In this document: positions 6,017 to 8,020 of the stretch, in pieces
How positions within the stretch are numbered: the first letter of the stretch is position 1
Layout: every line of letters begins with the position of its first letter
NCBI GenBank assembly: GCA_030156305.1
Contig: JASGMZ010000136.1
Span: 1-8,020 of the forward strand
DNA: 8,020 nucleotides
Source: Bacteroidales bacterium
Lineage (GTDB): Bacteria; Bacteroidota; Bacteroidia; Bacteroidales; UBA12077
Direction: 5' to 3'
Position numbers and translations under genes: made by a program
The notes under the pieces: generated by a model
The model's database searches: none
Seen by the model: only the letters and a program-made list of their open reading frames with translations
Told to the model about the DNA's origin: nothing

Positions 6017-7462
6017 TTATTTGACTCTGCGAATTAGTAATCGGTCATACAAAAAAAGCAAAAATGATGCGCCTAACCCAATGCCTAATACTATAATCCA
6101 AATTTTATTAGGTTGATAATTTTCCCACAGGAATTGAGTCAGTTCCTGATGGCTCATATTCATGAGTTCTGCAGCACGGTTATAATAATCGGTTTGCGAA
6201 AAAGTGTCTGAAATTTTAGGAATATCAAGCCCTCTTGTTGTAACTTCTTTTTGCAATAAGTTTATTTTATCCGACATCTTACCATAAACACCGCCTGAAA
6301 TATAACCGGCTAAAAAGTTTCCCAGCATAACCGGCAAAAATGATGTTCCCATATACAAAGCCACCTTGTCTCTGGGAGCAATTTTACCGATATACTCAGT
6401 TATTTTAGGCGAACCGGCCATTTCGCCAACGCCAAAAATAAATATGGAGCCAATAACAAAAAACGGGTTGTTCGTAAACAGGGTTAGCGACATTCCTATG
6501 GAACAAACCAGAAAACCTGAAATCATGGAGCTTAAAGGTTTCCATTTCATAATAATGGTTGATACAATAATCTGAAAAATGATAATGTAAAGAGCATCAA
6601 CGTTTGTAATATATTCTGCTTTTATGGTTCCGTCAGCAGAACCAATTTTTTCTGCCAGCCAGGGCCATGCTTCATGAATAAAATTGTAAAGCGTATGGGT
6701 ATCTACCCACTGGTCAATAAAAACCGGCAGGGTGTAAAATAGCTGATTATACATAGCCCAAAATCCGGATACGATAATTAAAAACAAAACCAGTCTGTAA
6801 TCTTTTAAAGCGACCCATATATTTAAAAGAATGGTTTTTAGTGATTCCCAAAAAGGAGTATCAGACTTTTCTCTTCCCGGCTCTTTGAAAAAATAAAGAA
6901 TAGGGAAGTTTACAGCAATAAAAATAGCACTTAGATAAAAAACCTGGTCATAGGAAACTTTGCTAAAATGAAGAGCAAACAAAGGGCCTATAAAAGCTCC
7001 AATATTTACCATCATATAAAATATTCCAAAGCCGATAGATGATGTATCGTCGTTAGTTGTTTTTGATACAGTTGCCGAAATGATAGGTTTAAATAAAGCC
7101 CCACCGATTGCGACATAAAGAAAAATAGCAAAAAACGATGCAAAAGAACGACAATGTGGCATGGCTATAAAACCGGTAATGTAAATGAGAAAGGCAATAA
7201 ACAGAACTTTTTTGTATCCATATCGGTCGGCAATAGCACCTGTAATTAAAGGAAGAAAATATAAGATAGCTGTTCCAACACCCATAATTATCCCTTTTTC
7301 GGATTGGCTTAATCCTAAAGCCCCAATATCTGTCGATTTGGTAAGGTAATTAGCTAAAAGCATATAAAACCCATACCACGCCCAACGCTCAAAAAGCTCC
7401 ATAGTATTGGCAATCCAAAAAGTTTTAGGGAATTTTTTAAAAACACGTGCTATACTCGGCAT
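6017..7462 (-). CDS. POT/PTR2-family MFS transporter (probable proton-coupled peptide carrier)
   Basis: This 481-residue inner-membrane protein has about a dozen hydrophobic helices. The POT signature ExxERxxYYG appears as ELFERWAWYG (residues 22-31) in the first helix and carries the proton-coupling glutamates. MFS motif A is GAIADRYGYKK (75-85), followed by GGALFKPIIS (120-129) and the second PTR2-type motif FYMMVNIGAFIG (148-159). Family members import di- and tripeptides, and some carry other small solutes, using the proton gradient. Hydrophilic stretches stand out before the eighth-helix region (HEAWPWLAEKIGSADG) and between the last two helices (GKMSDKINLLQK ... WENYQPNKIW). The N-terminus is short before the first helix, so ATG 7462 is sensible. 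No partner gene is adjacent, and the substrate is inferred only from family membership; several divergent Bacteroidota members are annotated simply as MFS transporters. Confidence 0.87.
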   Translation of the reverse strand: MPSIARVFKKFPKTFWIANTMELFERWAWYGFYMLLANYLTKSTDIGALGLSQSEKGIIMGVGTAILYFLPLITGAIADRYGYKKVLFIAFLIYITGFIAMPHCRSFASFFAIFLYVAIGGALFKPIISATVSKTTNDDTSSIGFGIFYMMVNIGAFIGPLFALHFSKVSYDQVFYLSAIFIAVNFPILYFFKEPGREKSDTPFWESLKTILLNIWVALKDYRLVLFLIIVSGFWAMYNQLFYTLPVFIDQWVDTHTLYNFIHEAWPWLAEKIGSADGTIKAEYITNVDALYIIIFQIIVSTIIMKWKPLSSMISGFLVCSIGMSLTLFTNNPFFVIGSIFIFGVGEMAGSPKITEYIGKIAPRDKVALYMGTSFLPVMLGNFLAGYISGGVYGKMSDKINLLQKEVTTRGLDIPKISDTFSQTDYYNRAAELMNMSHQELTQFLWENYQPNKIWIIVLGIGLGASFLLFLYDRLLIRRVK

Positions 7463-7620
7463 AATGGTGTAGTATTTTTAATTTATTTTGATTGCAAATT
7501 AATTTTTTTATTTTGATTTAGATTTATGTATTGCCTGAAAGTTTAATATAGTGCTCAAAGCTCGTTAAACCAGTGTTTTAAAAATATGTTGTATATCATA
7601 TAAAAAAATGCAATAAATCA
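7463..7620. other. AT-rich intergenic stretch upstream of the transporter
   Basis: No gene or clear RNA is seen here. It must hold the minus-strand transporter promoter, but I find no good match: TTTG at 7498-7495 has a poor -7 partner (TACTACAC, 7474-7467) that would leave almost no leader. Confidence 0.4.
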
Positions 7621-7651
7621 TTTGGGCCTATTAAATCTTTATTTATTTTTG
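7621..7651 (+). promoter_or_regulatory. Consensus Bacteroidota promoter (TTTG-N19-TATTTTTG)
   Basis: TTTG at 7621-7624 and TATTTTTG at 7644-7651 are separated by exactly 19 bases, a full match to the Bacteroidota primary-sigma promoter TTTG-N19-TAnnTTTG; a C follows the -7 box, as in many strong promoters. Transcription would start at about 7655-7658, rightwards, away from the transporter. No reading frame follows, only a hairpin and a terminator about 130 bp on. Confidence 0.65.
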
Positions 7652-7654
7652 CAC

Positions 7655-7792
7655 CCTTTTTAAAACAGATAAGTAATTATTTTTAGTTTAAAAAAGGGTT
7701 TAATTTAGGTTAATTAGGATTGATTTTTCGTAGTTAAATTTTAGGGTTAGTGAAAAAGAGAATGACAAGAGAGCTTTGTTATTCTCTTTTTT
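7655..7792 (+). ncRNA. Candidate small RNA of about 135 nt
   Basis: The stretch runs from the start expected for the promoter at 7621-7651 to the end of a strong terminator. Near its 5' end ACCCTTTTTAAAAC (7653-7666) pairs with GTTTAAAAAAGGGT (7686-7699) with one mismatch around a 19-base loop. A mostly unpaired AT-rich middle follows (7700-7750), then the terminator stem. No frame of useful length with a start is present. Candidates include 6S RNA or another Bacteroidota small RNA, but I recognise no diagnostic sequence. It might instead be the leader of a gene beyond the right edge, though the terminator argues against that. Confidence 0.45.
7753..7792. terminator. Strong intrinsic terminator, potentially bidirectional
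   Basis: AAAAAGAGAATGACAA (7753-7768) pairs with TTGTTATTCTCTTTTT (7776-7791), giving 16 pairs with one G-U, around a 7-base loop. The right arm runs into a T-rich tract. The A-run on the left makes it able to stop leftward transcription too. Confidence 0.75.
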
Positions 7793-7809
7793 CTTTTGGC
7801 TCTATTACA

Positions 7810-7838
7810 TTGTTGTTACGAGAATTCTGTTATCTTGC
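7810..7838 (+). promoter_or_regulatory. Possible second Bacteroidota-type promoter
   Basis: TTG (7810-7812) is followed after 18 bases by TATCTTGC (7831-7838), one T short of the common -7 form TATCTTTGC. It points right, towards repeat copy B and whatever gene lies past the window. The stretch 7839-7928 holds nothing else I can name. Confidence 0.3.
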
Positions 7839-7928
7839 AAAAATTATAAACAAAGTTATTGATATTATTATTTTGAATGAATAAACCATGTAAGCATTCA
7901 CAGAGTTAATAAATTATAGATATATATA

Positions 7929-8020
7929 GTGGCTATAAGAAAACGTCAATAACTGCGTTACGCTCGCATTGGCAACCAGTCATTTACGTCAGTAAACTCC
8001 TGGCTGCCAATTCTTCGCAA
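7929..8020 (-). mobile_element. MITE-like hairpin-rich repeat, copy B, inverted and cut by window end
   Basis: Read on the minus strand, this matches copy A (2066-2240) in its conserved cores: TTGCGAAG (8020-8013), AGTTTAC before and TAAATGA after the central loop, and AGCGTAACGC (7964-7955). The central hairpin has arms 7968-7987 and 7992-8011 pairing at 16 of 20 positions around the 4-base loop GTCA. The arm sequence (TTGGCAACCAG) differs from that in copy A, yet still pairs. The outer end GTGGCTATAAG (7929-7939) resembles the outer left end of copy A, GTGTCTATAAA (2076-2086). The rest of the element lies beyond the edge. Confidence 0.6.

Noticed and set aside
7877..7909. Ten-codon frame (MNKPCKHSQS) downstream of the possible promoter at 7810-7838
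   Set aside because: Too short, with no ribosome-binding site or following gene in the window; it has no leader-peptide features such as runs of one amino acid.

Overview
The window looks like a low-GC Bacteroidota chromosome, probably a Bacteroidales/Marinilabiliales-type marine or anaerobic lineage. The protein types fit: a fused trehalose-phosphate synthase/phosphatase, a cytoplasmic GH15 enzyme, a CarboxypepD_reg-type exported protein and a POT-like MFS carrier. Shine-Dalgarno sequences are absent, the spacers are very AT-rich, and several upstream regions match the Bacteroidota promoter form TTTG-N19-TAnnTTTG. The lineage call is inference from these traits.

Layout. 1-1958 (minus): the first 652 codons of a bifunctional OtsA-OtsB trehalose synthesis protein, whose 3' end lies off the left edge. 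1959-2247: divergent promoter region carrying a roughly 160-bp hairpin-rich, MITE-like repeat (copy A). 2248-4062 (plus): a GH15 glucoamylase/trehalase-like enzyme. 4127-5319: decayed minus-strand sequence. It holds the start of an ATP-grasp peptide-maturase-like gene, a multiply frameshifted exported protein of the carboxypeptidase-regulatory-domain type, a perfect 13-bp inverted repeat, and an orphan 25-codon tail. 5335-5902 (minus): a complete ribbon-helix-helix antitoxin/MazF-PemK toxin pair with an operator-like palindrome over its promoter. 6017-7462 (minus): a POT/PTR2-like MFS transporter. 7463-8020: no protein gene. This stretch has a textbook Bacteroidota promoter followed about 130 bp later by a strong terminator hairpin (candidate small RNA), a second possible promoter, and a truncated second copy (B) of the hairpin-rich repeat in inverted orientation, cut by the right edge.

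How the parts relate. OtsAB makes trehalose from UDP-glucose and glucose-6-phosphate. The divergent GH15 enzyme may cleave trehalose or a related alpha-glucan, so the pair looks like a small compatible-solute module. Repeat copy A ends 8 bp before the GH15 start codon and may have changed its expression. The middle part is a degradation zone left by an exported-protein/RiPP-maturase-like locus, with a toxin-antitoxin pair beside it. The most novel signal is the repeat family: copies A and B share short conserved cores, but their hairpin arms differ in sequence while both still pair.
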